Shown here one piece after another: positions 23,895 to 32,145 of a stretch of 64,000 nucleotides of DNA (positions within the stretch are counted from its first letter, which is position 1; the number at the start of each line of letters is the position of its first letter). Under the pieces are notes generated by a model. That model had not been told where the DNA came from, made no database searches, and was given only the letters and a program-made list of their open reading frames with translations. The DNA is from Mycolicibacter sp. MU0102. Lineage in GTDB: Bacteria; Actinomycetota; Actinomycetes; Mycobacteriales; Mycobacteriaceae. The translations under genes and the position numbers were made by a program. Location of the stretch: the NCBI RefSeq assembly GCF_963378105.1, contig NZ_OY726398.1, positions 1,240,001 through 1,304,000 on the forward strand, written 5' to 3'.

Positions 23895-24835
23895 TTGGCG
23901 TGCAGGTCTTCGTTGAGGGCGATGCCCTGGCCGTCCCGGGCCACCACCTCGACCGCGCCGGTCTGCGAGTTGCGGCGGAACAGCAAGTTGTTGCCGCCGG
24001 CCAGATCGCGGGCCTTGGCCGTGCTGCCGTCGGGCAGGGTGACCTTGGTGCCGGCGGTGACATACAGTCCGGCCTCGACCACGCAGTCGTCGCCCAGCGG
24101 GATGCCCAGCCCGGCGTTCGCACCCAGCAGGCAGCGCTTGCCGATCGAAATCACCTGGGTCCCACCGCCGGACAGCGTGCCCATGATCGAAGCGCCGCCG
24201 CCGACATCGGAGCCGTCACCGACCACCACGCCCGCCGAGATGCGGCCCTCGACCATGGAGGCGCCCAGCGTGCCGGCGTTGAAGTTGACGAATCCTTCGT
24301 GCATCACCGTGGTCCCAGACGCCAGGTGCGCACCGAGGCGCACCCGGTCGGCGTCGGCGATGCGCACGCCGGACGGCAGTACGTAGTCGACCATGCGGGG
24401 GAACTTGTCCACCCCATAGACCGTCACCGGGCCGCGGCGGCGCAACCGGGCGCGAGTCGACTCGAAGCCCTCGACGGCACAGGGCCCGTAGTTGGTCCAG
24501 ACCACGTTGGTCAGCACTCCGAACAGTCCGCCGGCGTTGAGCCCGTGCGGCGCCACCAGTCGGTGCGACAGCAGGTGCAGGCGCAGGTAGGCGTCGTAGG
24601 CGTCGACGGCGGTGTCGTCGAGCGACCCGATAACGGTGCGCACCGCAACCGTCTCGGTGCCGCGGTCCTCGTCGGCGCCGAGCAACCCGGCCAGCTCGGC
24701 GGGCACTTCGTCCGCGCCAAGGCGGGTGGTCCCGGGCTGGCCCGAGCCGCCCAACTCCGGTGCGGGAAACCAGGTGTCGAGCACAGATCCGTCCGCGGCC
24801 AGCGTCGCTACCCCGACGCCCGAAGCTCCAGTCAC
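23891..24835 (-). CDS. dapD: tetrahydrodipicolinate N-succinyltransferase DapD
   Basis: DapD succinylates tetrahydrodipicolinate using succinyl-CoA in lysine/diaminopimelate synthesis. It has 314 aa, like Rv1201c (317), with an N-terminal domain and a left-handed beta-helix (hexapeptide repeats, for example VRLGAHLASGTTVMHEGF, VEGRISAGVVVGDGSDVGGG, GKRCLLGANAGLGIPLG). GTG 24835 is preceded by TAGCCT at 7 nt and no RBS. It is divergent from dapE, so two steps of one pathway share a 35-bp promoter region. Confidence 0.95.
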   Translation of the reverse strand: MTGASGVGVATLAADGSVLDTWFPAPELGGSGQPGTTRLGADEVPAELAGLLGADEDRGTETVAVRTVIGSLDDTAVDAYDAYLRLHLLSHRLVAPHGLNAGGLFGVLTNVVWTNYGPCAVEGFESTRARLRRRGPVTVYGVDKFPRMVDYVLPSGVRIADADRVRLGAHLASGTTVMHEGFVNFNAGTLGASMVEGRISAGVVVGDGSDVGGGASIMGTLSGGGTQVISIGKRCLLGANAGLGIPLGDDCVVEAGLYVTAGTKVTLPDGSTAKARDLAGGNNLLFRRNSQTGAVEVVARDGQGIALNEDLHAN

Positions 24836-24842
24836 GCTGGTC

Positions 24843-24864
24843 AGGCTACTCGGACCGCTAAACT
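24843..24864. promoter_or_regulatory. compact divergent leaderless promoters of dapD and dapE
   Basis: On the minus strand TAGCCT (24843-24848) lies 7 nt before dapD GTG 24835. On the plus strand TAAACT (24859-24864) lies 6 nt before dapE GTG 24871. The whole intergenic gap is 35 bp, so the polymerases must compete and both mRNAs should start at their initiation codons. Confidence 0.65.
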
Positions 24865-24870
24865 GAGTCC

Positions 24871-25950
24871 GTGCTGGACCTGCACTCCGACCCGATTGCC
24901 CTGACCGCGGCGCTGGTGGACATCCCCAGCGAGTCGCGGCACGAAGCGCTGATCGCCGACCAGGTCGAAGCCGCGCTGCGGGCGCAGGCGCCCGGCTTCG
25001 AGATCATTCGCGACGGTGACGCGGTGCTGGCCCGCACCCACCTGGGGCGCCCGAATCGGGTGCTGCTGGCCGGGCATCTGGACACCGTGCCGGCGGCCGG
25101 CAATCTGCCCAGCCGGCGCACCACCACCGCCGACGAGGGTGACGTGCTGCATGGTTGCGGCACCGTCGACATGAAATCCGGCGTCGCCGTCTTTCTGCAC
25201 CTGGCCGCCACCCTCACCGAGCCCGTGCACGATCTGACCTGCGTGTTCTACGACTGCGAGGAGATCGAGGCAGCCGCCAACGGGCTGGGCCGCATCGAAC
25301 GCAACCTGCCGGACTGGCTGGCGGCTGACCTCGCCATCCTCGGCGAGCCCACCGGCGGCTACATCGAGGCCGGCTGCCAGGGCACACTGCGGGTCGTCGT
25401 CACCGCGGCCGGCACCCGGGCGCATTCGGCGCGGTCCTGGCTGGGCGACAACGCCATCCACAACCTGGGGGCAGTGCTGAATCGGCTGTCCGCTTACCAG
25501 CCGCGCAGTATCGACATCGATGGCTGCGTCTACCGCGAGGGCCTGTCGGCGGTGCGCATCGACGGCGGGGTGGCCGGCAACGTCATCCCCGATGCCGCGA
25601 GCGTGACCGTGAACTTCCGCTTCGCCCCGGACCGCACGCCCCATGAGGCGCTGATCCACGTGCAGGAGGTTTTCGACGGCCTGCACGTCAAGATCGAGCA
25701 GACCGACGTGGCCGCCGGCGCCCTGCCGGGGCTCACCGCACCAGCCGCCGCCGCGCTGGTGGCCGCCGCTGACGGACAGGTTCGGGCCAAGTACGGCTGG
25801 ACCGACGTGTCCCGGTTCGCCGCTCGCGGCATCCCCGCGGTCAACTACGGCCCCGGTGATCCCAACCTTGCCCACACCGTCGACGAGCGGGTGCCGGTTC
25901 AGCAGATCAGCGCCGTGGCCGAGCTGCTGCGCGGTTTCCTCAGCCCCTAA
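24871..25950 (+). CDS. dapE: succinyl-diaminopimelate desuccinylase DapE
   Basis: DapE is a di-zinc M20-family amidohydrolase releasing succinate and LL-diaminopimelate. The 359-aa protein shows GHLDTVPA (H69 zinc ligand, D71 catalytic), HGCGTVDMKSG (D100 bridging ligand) and YDCEEIEA (E130 catalytic, E131 ligand), then the lid domain with AGTRAHSARSWLG. Its length is close to Rv1202 (354 aa). GTG 24871 is leaderless-type. Its 3' end overlaps the convergent ATPase gene by 11 bp. Confidence 0.95.
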   Translation: MLDLHSDPIALTAALVDIPSESRHEALIADQVEAALRAQAPGFEIIRDGDAVLARTHLGRPNRVLLAGHLDTVPAAGNLPSRRTTTADEGDVLHGCGTVDMKSGVAVFLHLAATLTEPVHDLTCVFYDCEEIEAAANGLGRIERNLPDWLAADLAILGEPTGGYIEAGCQGTLRVVVTAAGTRAHSARSWLGDNAIHNLGAVLNRLSAYQPRSIDIDGCVYREGLSAVRIDGGVAGNVIPDAASVTVNFRFAPDRTPHEALIHVQEVFDGLHVKIEQTDVAAGALPGLTAPAAAALVAAADGQVRAKYGWTDVSRFAARGIPAVNYGPGDPNLAHTVDERVPVQQISAVAELLRGFLSP

Positions 25951-27979
25951 GCCGCGCCAGCGCGGTCCGGCCGAACGCGCAGTCGACCTCGTCGCACAGC
26001 CGGCTCAGCGAGTCGACGGCCCGGGCATCCCCGAGCTGGGCGGCGGTGTCCCAGGCCTGCAACGCCACCGCCGACTGCCCGGTGCGCTCGGCCATCCGGG
26101 CGGCTTCGCGGGCCGCGGCGATCGCCCCATGCTGATCGCGCATACCGGCCCGTTGCCAAGCTCGCGCCACCCCCAGCTCCGGAGCGAACAGCGCCGACTT
26201 GGTGCCGTGCCGGGATTCGGCCCGGCTCAACGCCTTTGCCGCGCCGGCGATGTCGGCCTGGCGGGCCAACGCAGTGGCCAGCAGCGTCAGCGACAGCGGC
26301 CCCCACGAGTAGCCGGTGCGTTCCAGCGTGGCCGCGGCCGGTGCCAACATTTTGGTCGCGGCGTCGTACTCTTCGGCCGCGATCAGCACCTGCGCCACCA
26401 GCACCTCGCCGATCGCCCGGCCAGGCTGGGACAGCTCGGCGAAATCGGTGAACTGCCAGGCGAGCTCGCGCGCCTGCGCGAGTCGATCGGCCATCAACAG
26501 TGCGGTGATCTCGGCGAGCCCGACGGTGAATCGCAGCACCCCGGGATGTTCGGCGTCCAGCGCACGGCGCGCTAAGGGGCCGACGTCGTCGAACCGGCCG
26601 GATCGCGCCGCGCACAGGGCTGCGGCGCTGCCCGCCCAGGCCACCGCCATGTCGTCGGCGGCCGGGTCGGCAAGGACCTCGGTGGCGGCCTGCACGGCGC
26701 GGCCGATATTGCCGGCATTCATCGCGAAGGTGGCGCCGAGCGCATCCAGAGTGATGCGCGGGGCCGCACCGGTCACCCGGCCACGCGTGGCCGCCAGGAA
26801 GGCGGTGGCGCGTTCGGGCTCGCCCAGCATGAAGAACTGATTGGCGGCCCGCGGCAGCGCCCAGGCCATCAACTCCGGCTCGCTGAGACCGGCCGGGTCG
26901 ACGGCCGCCAGTACCCCGTCGGCGTCTCGCCCGCGGCCCTGCCAGCCCAGCGCGTGCGCCAAGGCCAGTCGGGCCGCCAGTGCGTCCGACCGATCCAGGG
27001 CGTGACGGGCCAGCCGCTCACCCAGTTGTAGGTCGCCCAGCCGCAACGCCTGCTGGGCGGCGTCCACCACCTCGGCGACGGGCTGGGGCGCGGCGCTGTC
27101 GGCGGCCAGCGCCGCCAGCCGCAGCTGCTCGCCGACGTGTGCGCAGGGCCGGGCTGCCAGCGCGCCCACCACTTCGGTACGCCGGGCACGCGCCTCGTCG
27201 ACTCCTAAAGCCCCGCGGGCCCGCTCGGCGAACAGCGGGTGCGCGGTGTAGACCACCGGGTCCGGTTCGCGGCCGCCGCGAGCGCGGGTCTCCACCGCGC
27301 CCAGCTCCTCGGCCCGGCGGACCGCGTCGGCGCTGGTGAGGCTGATCAGATCGACCAGCGCCAGTGGCTCGAAGACGGCCAGGTAGTCCAGCACCGTACG
27401 GGCGTCGGTCGGCAACCCCGCCACGAAGGCGTCCACGTCGCGACCGGCCTCACGCACCGCGCCCACCTCGTCTAAGGCGGTGACGTCGATGCGAGTCAGC
27501 AGATCGTCGCCCCACAGCGCGGTGATCGGCGGCGGAGGCGCAGGGGCACAGTCCGCACGCCCGGTGACGATCACCCGGGCCGTCCCGGCCAGCGCCACCT
27601 GGTAGACCAGCGTCGCCGACAAGATGTCGAGCAGATGGGCGTCGTCGACCACCAGCAGCAGCTCGCCCCCCGCCTCGACCAACGACGCGCGCGCCGCCCG
27701 CAGCAGTGCGGCAGGCTTGCCGATGTCGTCCACCGCAACCAGATGGCTGAAGGCGCCGAACGGCACGTTGCGCTCGGCGGGGGTGCCGATCACCCAGCAC
27801 ACCCGGGTCCCGGGATGGCGGTCGGCGTAATCCTCGGCCGCTAACCGAGCCAGGGTGGACTTGCCGCACCCGTCGGGACCGAGTACCACCGCGCCGGCCC
27901 GGGCCCCGCCGGGATCGAGTGCTGCGGTGAGCTGATGCAACGCCGCCGAATGCTCGGGGACGTTCCACCGGATCGGCAT
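25940..27979 (-). CDS. large AAA/LuxR-type ATPase lacking the HTH domain
   Basis: This 679-aa protein has a P-loop GPDGCGKST (34-42) and a Walker B LLLVVDDAH near residue 110, followed by a long alpha-helical repeat region (SEPELMAWALPRAANQFF, GDLQLGERLARHAL) like the TPR-type part of LuxR/MalT regulators. The C-terminus ends FGRTALARLRG with no LuxR HTH, so it probably acts through protein contacts rather than DNA. It corresponds to Rv1204c but is longer than I recall for that protein (about 560 aa). ATG 27979 has TAAACT 7 nt upstream. It is divergent from the LOG gene. Confidence 0.8.
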   Translation of the reverse strand: MPIRWNVPEHSAALHQLTAALDPGGARAGAVVLGPDGCGKSTLARLAAEDYADRHPGTRVCWVIGTPAERNVPFGAFSHLVAVDDIGKPAALLRAARASLVEAGGELLLVVDDAHLLDILSATLVYQVALAGTARVIVTGRADCAPAPPPPITALWGDDLLTRIDVTALDEVGAVREAGRDVDAFVAGLPTDARTVLDYLAVFEPLALVDLISLTSADAVRRAEELGAVETRARGGREPDPVVYTAHPLFAERARGALGVDEARARRTEVVGALAARPCAHVGEQLRLAALAADSAAPQPVAEVVDAAQQALRLGDLQLGERLARHALDRSDALAARLALAHALGWQGRGRDADGVLAAVDPAGLSEPELMAWALPRAANQFFMLGEPERATAFLAATRGRVTGAAPRITLDALGATFAMNAGNIGRAVQAATEVLADPAADDMAVAWAGSAAALCAARSGRFDDVGPLARRALDAEHPGVLRFTVGLAEITALLMADRLAQARELAWQFTDFAELSQPGRAIGEVLVAQVLIAAEEYDAATKMLAPAAATLERTGYSWGPLSLTLLATALARQADIAGAAKALSRAESRHGTKSALFAPELGVARAWQRAGMRDQHGAIAAAREAARMAERTGQSAVALQAWDTAAQLGDARAVDSLSRLCDEVDCAFGRTALARLRG

Positions 27980-27986
27980 CGCCGAG

Positions 27987-28019
27987 AGTTTACGGTCTGA
28001 GCCAACGGCCCGATAGCCT
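27987..28019. promoter_or_regulatory. divergent leaderless promoters, ATPase gene and LOG gene
   Basis: TAAACT on the minus strand (27987-27992) is 7 nt from the ATPase ATG at 27979. TAGCCT on the plus strand (28014-28019) is 6 nt from the LOG GTG at 28026. The intergenic gap is 46 bp, the same design as dapD/dapE. Confidence 0.6.
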
Positions 28020-28025
28020 TTCGGT

Positions 28026-28589
28026 GTGCGGTCGAGCGAATGGGCGGTCTGTGTCTACTGCGCGTCGGGCCCCAGCGATCCGGCCCTGCTGGCGCTGGCC
28101 GCCAAGGTCGGTGCGGCAATCGCCGAGCGGGGTTGGACGTTGGTGTGGGGAGGCGGCAACGTCTCGGCGATGGGCGCGCTCGCCGTGGCCGCCCGCGAGC
28201 GCGGCGGACATACCGTCGGCGTGATCCCCAAGGCGCTGCTGCACCGCGAGGTGGCCGATGTCGACGCCGACGAGCTGATCGTCACCGACACCATGCGCGA
28301 GCGGAAACAGGTCATGGATGACCGCGCCGACGCTTTCCTGACCCTGCCCGGCGGTATCGGCACGCTGGAAGAGCTGTTCGAGACGTGGACTGGCGGGTAT
28401 CTGGGCATGCACGACAAAGAGGTGGTGCTACTGGATCCTGATGGCCATTACGAGGGGCTGTGGACATGGCTGTCGGGACTGATCGACACCGGTTTTGTAT
28501 CCCGGCGTGCGATGGATCGTCTGCTGGTGTTCGGCGAGATGGAGGCGGCGCTGGACGCCTGTTCACCCGGTACCGCCGGTACCGGTTAA
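28026..28589 (+). CDS. LOG-family cytokinin riboside 5'-monophosphate phosphoribohydrolase
   Basis: LOG enzymes release adenine-type bases from N6-modified AMP. The 187-aa protein has the two family signatures, MRERKQVM (90-97) and PGGIGTLEE (108-116), on a Rossmann fold starting VCVYCASGPSDP. It matches Rv1205; in M. tuberculosis the LOG protein is degraded by the Pup-proteasome and its cytokinin breakdown gives aldehydes that sensitise cells to nitric oxide. The C-terminus (SPGTAGTG) shows no obvious degron. It is leaderless, 32 bp before fadD6. Confidence 0.92.
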   Translation: MRSSEWAVCVYCASGPSDPALLALAAKVGAAIAERGWTLVWGGGNVSAMGALAVAARERGGHTVGVIPKALLHREVADVDADELIVTDTMRERKQVMDDRADAFLTLPGGIGTLEELFETWTGGYLGMHDKEVVLLDPDGHYEGLWTWLSGLIDTGFVSRRAMDRLLVFGEMEAALDACSPGTAGTG

Positions 28590-28621
28590 GCTCTCGATTT
28601 TCGGCGAAATGAGGCGATAAC

Positions 28622-30409
28622 GTGTCCGACCACGACTCCGGCACCGTCACCCAGGTGGGACTGGTCGACATCCTGTCCCGTACCCCCCGTCTGTTGGCCG
28701 ACGGACCGACCATCCTGCGCGGGCTGTGGACCGGGCTGCGAGCCCGCCCTACCTCCAAGGCCTCGATCGGCAAGGTCTTCCAGGACCGCGCGGCTCAAGT
28801 CGGTGATCGGGTCTTCATCCGGTTCGGCGAGCAGCAACTGACCTACCGCGAAGCCAACGAGACCGTCAACCGCTACGCCGCCGTACTGGCCGCGCGCGGC
28901 GTCGGCCACGGCGATGTCGTCGGGATCATGCTGCGCAACTCCCCGGACGCGGTGTTGATGATGCTGGCCGTCGCCAAATGTGGCGGGGTGGCCGGCATGC
29001 TCAACTACCACCAGCGCGGTGACGTGCTGGCCCACAGCCTGGGCGTCCTGGGCGCCACGCTGCTGGTTGTGGAGTCCGACCTGGTCGATCCGGTCAAAGA
29101 ATGCGGCTGCACCGACGTGCCGGTGACCATCGAGGAGTTCCGGCGGCTGGCCGCCACGGCACCGGACGGCAATCCGGCCTCCGTCAACGCGGTACTGGCC
29201 AAGGACACCGCGTTCTACATCTTCACCTCCGGTACCACCGGCTACCCCAAGGCCAGCGTGATGACGCACTATCGGTGGTTGCGTGCGCTGGCGACGTTCG
29301 GGGGCGTTGGGCTGCGGCTGCGCGGCAGTGACACGCTGTACTGCTGCCTGCCGCTGTACCACAACAACGCGCTGACGGTCGCGGTGTCGTCGGTGCTCAA
29401 CGCCGGTGCCACGCTGGCGCTGGGCCGCTCGTTCTCGGCCTCGCGGTTCTGGGACGAGGTGATCGCCGCGGACGCAACGGCGTTCGTCTACATCGGCGAG
29501 CTCTGCCGGTATCTGCTCAACCAGCCCGCCAAGCCCACCGATCGTGCGCACAAGGTGCGGGTGATCGCCGGCAACGGCCTGCGGCCCGAGATCTGGGACG
29601 AGTTCACCCACCGGTTCGGGATCAAGCGGGTCTGCGAGTTCTACGCCGCCAGCGAGAGCAACAGCGCCTTCCTCAACGTGTTCAACGTGCCGCGCAGCAC
29701 CGGCGTCTATCCGCTGCCGCTGGCCTACGTGCAGTACGACCCCGACACCGGCCTGCCGCTGCGCGGCGCGGACGGCTGGGTGCAACGGGTGCCTGCCGGC
29801 CAGCCCGGGCTGCTGCTGAGCCCGGTGAACCGGTTCTCGCCGTTCGACGGCTACACCGACCCGGAGGCCAACGAGAAGAAGCTGGTGCGCAACGCCTTCC
29901 GCGACGGCGACTGCTGGTTCAACACCGGTGACCTGATGCGCCCACAGGGCATGGGGCACGCCGCGTTCGTCGACCGGCTCGGCGACACCTTTCGATGGAA
30001 GGGCGAGAACGTCGCCACCACGCAGGTCGAGGCTGCGCTGGGCATCGACGATGCGATCGAGGAGTGCGCCGTCTACGGCGTCGAGGTGCCCGGAACCGGT
30101 GGCCGTGCCGGGATGGCCGCGGTCAAACTGCGCGACGGCGCGACCCTGGACGGGCGGGGGCTGGCCACTGTGGTCTTTGACCAGCTGCCCTCCTATGCGG
30201 TGCCGCTGTTCGTGCGGGTGGTGCCGTCGATGGCCCACACCACCACATTCAAGAGTCGCAAGGTGGAGCTGCGCGAGGAGGGCTACGGCGGCGGTGGGGC
30301 GGTCATCGAGGACCCGCTGTACGTGCTGGCCGGCCGCGGCGAAGGCTACGTGCCCTTCTATGCCGACTACCCCGGCGAAGTAGCCGCCGGTAAACGTCCG
30401 CAGGGCTGA
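28622..30409 (+). CDS. fadD6: long-chain acyl-CoA synthetase FadD6 (FATP-type)
   Basis: This 595-aa enzyme, the size of Rv1206, activates long- or very-long-chain fatty acids. The AMP-binding P-loop FTSGTTGYPK (201-210), YAASESN, CWFNTGDLMRPQGMGHAAFVDRLGDTFRWKGENV and VTxFKSRKVELR-like end (TTFKSRKVELREEGY) are typical of the fatty-acid-transport-protein branch. GTG 28622 follows an aaatgagg RBS 32 bp after the LOG gene, so co-transcription is likely. It is convergent with the DUF2127 gene. Confidence 0.94.
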   Translation: MSDHDSGTVTQVGLVDILSRTPRLLADGPTILRGLWTGLRARPTSKASIGKVFQDRAAQVGDRVFIRFGEQQLTYREANETVNRYAAVLAARGVGHGDVVGIMLRNSPDAVLMMLAVAKCGGVAGMLNYHQRGDVLAHSLGVLGATLLVVESDLVDPVKECGCTDVPVTIEEFRRLAATAPDGNPASVNAVLAKDTAFYIFTSGTTGYPKASVMTHYRWLRALATFGGVGLRLRGSDTLYCCLPLYHNNALTVAVSSVLNAGATLALGRSFSASRFWDEVIAADATAFVYIGELCRYLLNQPAKPTDRAHKVRVIAGNGLRPEIWDEFTHRFGIKRVCEFYAASESNSAFLNVFNVPRSTGVYPLPLAYVQYDPDTGLPLRGADGWVQRVPAGQPGLLLSPVNRFSPFDGYTDPEANEKKLVRNAFRDGDCWFNTGDLMRPQGMGHAAFVDRLGDTFRWKGENVATTQVEAALGIDDAIEECAVYGVEVPGTGGRAGMAAVKLRDGATLDGRGLATVVFDQLPSYAVPLFVRVVPSMAHTTTFKSRKVELREEGYGGGGAVIEDPLYVLAGRGEGYVPFYADYPGEVAAGKRPQG

Positions 30410-30419
30410 CGTCGCGTGC

Positions 30420-30434
30420 GGCGGCCTAGCCGCC
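30420..30434. terminator. short hairpin between convergent fadD6 and DUF2127 gene
   Basis: GGCGGC-CTA-GCCGCC (30420-30425 and 30429-30434) is a perfect 6-bp stem with a 3-nt loop, 10 bp past the fadD6 stop and 4 bp from the opposing stop. It is the only terminator-like structure in the 29-bp gap; it has no T-run. Confidence 0.35.
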
Positions 30435-30438
30435 CGCG

Positions 30439-31218
30439 CTACGACCTTGCGCCGGCATCCGTTTCGTCCAGGCTGGCCCGTTCGACGCTGAGTAGGCTCG
30501 CGGTCTCATGGGCTTCTCGGTAGGCCCTGGCGCCGCCGTTGCACCCGAACAGTCGTTTGCTCCAGAGCAGCCAGACCACCGCGGCGACATTGATCGACAG
30601 CGCGACGACGCGAAGAACCGTGATCTTCTCTGACAACTCGTAGATCTCCAGAGGAAGAAAGACGCTGGTCGCGACGACCGCGAAGTATTCGCCCCACCGT
30701 TGCATCAGCCACAGCCCGACCGCTTCGACAAGCTCGATCGCCGCATAGGCCGCCAGTGCCGCGGCGATCCACAGCAGCGTCGACGACGACAAGGCGAACG
30801 CCTGGGCGATGTGCCGAATCAGCTTCGAGTTGTCCGGATCCCAACCGATCTGATCTGCCAGTGGTTGCAGCAACGGCAAGTCTCGTTCGAAGGCGTCCTG
30901 CAGGCGTTCGCGTGATCCGCTGACCTTGAACACTCCAGCCGCTACCAACATAAAAATCAGGCAGCGAACCGCGCGCTCTACCGCAAGTGCTCGCATCAAG
31001 ATCCGGTCGCGCAGCATCGGACCCCGGGGAATCTCCGGCGCTGTGTCGGCTGGGCCGCTGCCGCGGGGAACCCCCACCACGAATGTTTCGCAGCGCAAAC
31101 ACCGCCATGCCTCGCCCACGGGCGTATCGGCCCGCAGTCGCCGCCGAAGTTCCGGCTCGTCGGGGGCGAACGTCGCGTGCCCTCGCAGTCCGCACGCGCA
31201 GAGCGCAAAATCCACCAT
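30439..31218 (-). CDS. DUF2127 membrane protein with N-terminal cysteine motif
   Basis: This 259-aa protein has about four hydrophobic segments (CLIFMLVAAGVFKV; TLLWIAAALAAYAAIEL; YFAVVATSVFLPLEIYEL; VVALSINVAAVVWLLW), the DUF2127 pattern. Ahead of them sits C7-A-C9 and C40-LR-C43, possibly one zinc site. The function is unknown. ATG 31218 is preceded by TACCGT at 6 nt without an RBS; the frame extends further upstream only through folP2 antisense. It is divergent from folP2. Confidence 0.8.
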   Translation of the reverse strand: MVDFALCACGLRGHATFAPDEPELRRRLRADTPVGEAWRCLRCETFVVGVPRGSGPADTAPEIPRGPMLRDRILMRALAVERAVRCLIFMLVAAGVFKVSGSRERLQDAFERDLPLLQPLADQIGWDPDNSKLIRHIAQAFALSSSTLLWIAAALAAYAAIELVEAVGLWLMQRWGEYFAVVATSVFLPLEIYELSEKITVLRVVALSINVAAVVWLLWSKRLFGCNGGARAYREAHETASLLSVERASLDETDAGARS

Positions 31219-31224
31219 GTGAGC

Positions 31225-31234
31225 ACGGTAGTGT
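31225..31234. promoter_or_regulatory. overlapping divergent -10 boxes, DUF2127 gene and folP2
   Basis: Minus-strand TACCGT (31225-31230) serves the leaderless DUF2127 gene. Plus-strand TAGTGT (31229-31234) could start folP2 transcription near 31241. The two hexamers share two base pairs, so the promoters must be mutually exclusive. Confidence 0.45.
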
Positions 31235-31269
31235 CCTGCGGCCCGTAGGCCACCAGGCACCATGGAGCA

Positions 31270-32145
31270 GTGCAGTCCCACTTCTGCGGTCGTCCGGTGG
31301 CGGCTGACCGAGCGCTGATCATGGCGATCGTCAACCGCACCCCCGACTCGTTCTACGACGCGGGCGCCACGTTCACCGACGAGGCGGCCAAGTCCGCCGT
31401 GCACCGCGCCGTGGCCGACGGCGCCGATGTCATCGACGTCGGCGGGGTCAAGGCCGGGCCGGGGGAGACCGTCGACGCCGACACCGAGACCGCCCGGGTG
31501 GTGCCGTTCATCGAATGGCTGCGCAGCGCCTACCCCGACCAGCTGATCAGTGTGGACACCTGGCGTGCAGAGGTGGCCAAACGCGCCTGCGCGGCCGGTG
31601 CCGACCTGATCAACGACACCTGGGCCGGGATCGACCCGGACCTGCCGGCGGTGGCCGCCGAGTTCGGGGCAGGGCTGGTCTGCTCGCACACCGGAGGCGC
31701 GAAACCGCGCACCCGCCCCTTCCGGGTGAGCTACGGCACCAGCGTCGACGGGGTGGTGAAAGCGGTGATCAGCGAGGTCACCGCGGCCGCGGAACGGGCG
31801 GTGGCGGCCGGGGTGGCCCGGGATCGGGTGCTGATCGATCCCACCCATGATTTCGGCAAGAACACCTTCCACGGGCTAGCGTTGTTGCGACATACGGAGG
31901 ATTTGGTCGGTACCGGATGGCCGGTGCTGATGGCGCTCTCCAACAAAGACTTCATCGGGGAGACTCTTGGAGTGGGTCTCACCGAACGACTGGACGGAAC
32001 ATTGGCGGCTACCGCGTTGGCGGCGGCCGCCGGAGCCCGGATGTTTCGGGTTCACGAGGTCGGGCCGACCCGGCGCGTACTGGAGATGGTGGCATCGATC
32101 CAGGGCGTTCGGGCCCCGACCCGCACAGTAAGGGGACTCGCATGA
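31270..32145 (+). CDS. folP2: dihydropteroate synthase homologue FolP2
   Basis: This 291-aa pterin-binding TIM-barrel protein (MAIVNRTPDSFYD, DVGGVKAGPGE, LISVDTWRAEVA, ADLINDTW, LIDPTHDFGKN) resembles dihydropteroate synthase. FolP2 proteins of mycobacteria (Rv1207) are regarded as lacking normal sulfonamide-target activity, and this one is coupled to gpgS. GTG 31270 keeps the conserved CGRPVAxDRALI segment; ATG 31321 is an alternative. The TGA overlaps the ATG of gpgS (ATGA). A small overlapping ORF, MEQCSP... from ATG 31262, ends 2 nt before ATG 31321. Confidence 0.92.
   Translation: MQSHFCGRPVAADRALIMAIVNRTPDSFYDAGATFTDEAAKSAVHRAVADGADVIDVGGVKAGPGETVDADTETARVVPFIEWLRSAYPDQLISVDTWRAEVAKRACAAGADLINDTWAGIDPDLPAVAAEFGAGLVCSHTGGAKPRTRPFRVSYGTSVDGVVKAVISEVTAAAERAVAAGVARDRVLIDPTHDFGKNTFHGLALLRHTEDLVGTGWPVLMALSNKDFIGETLGVGLTERLDGTLAATALAAAAGARMFRVHEVGPTRRVLEMVASIQGVRAPTRTVRGLA

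Noticed and set aside
31219..31872. Upstream extension of the DUF2127 protein into folP2
   Set aside because: The extra residues are antisense of folP2; ATG 31218 has a -10 box at the right distance.
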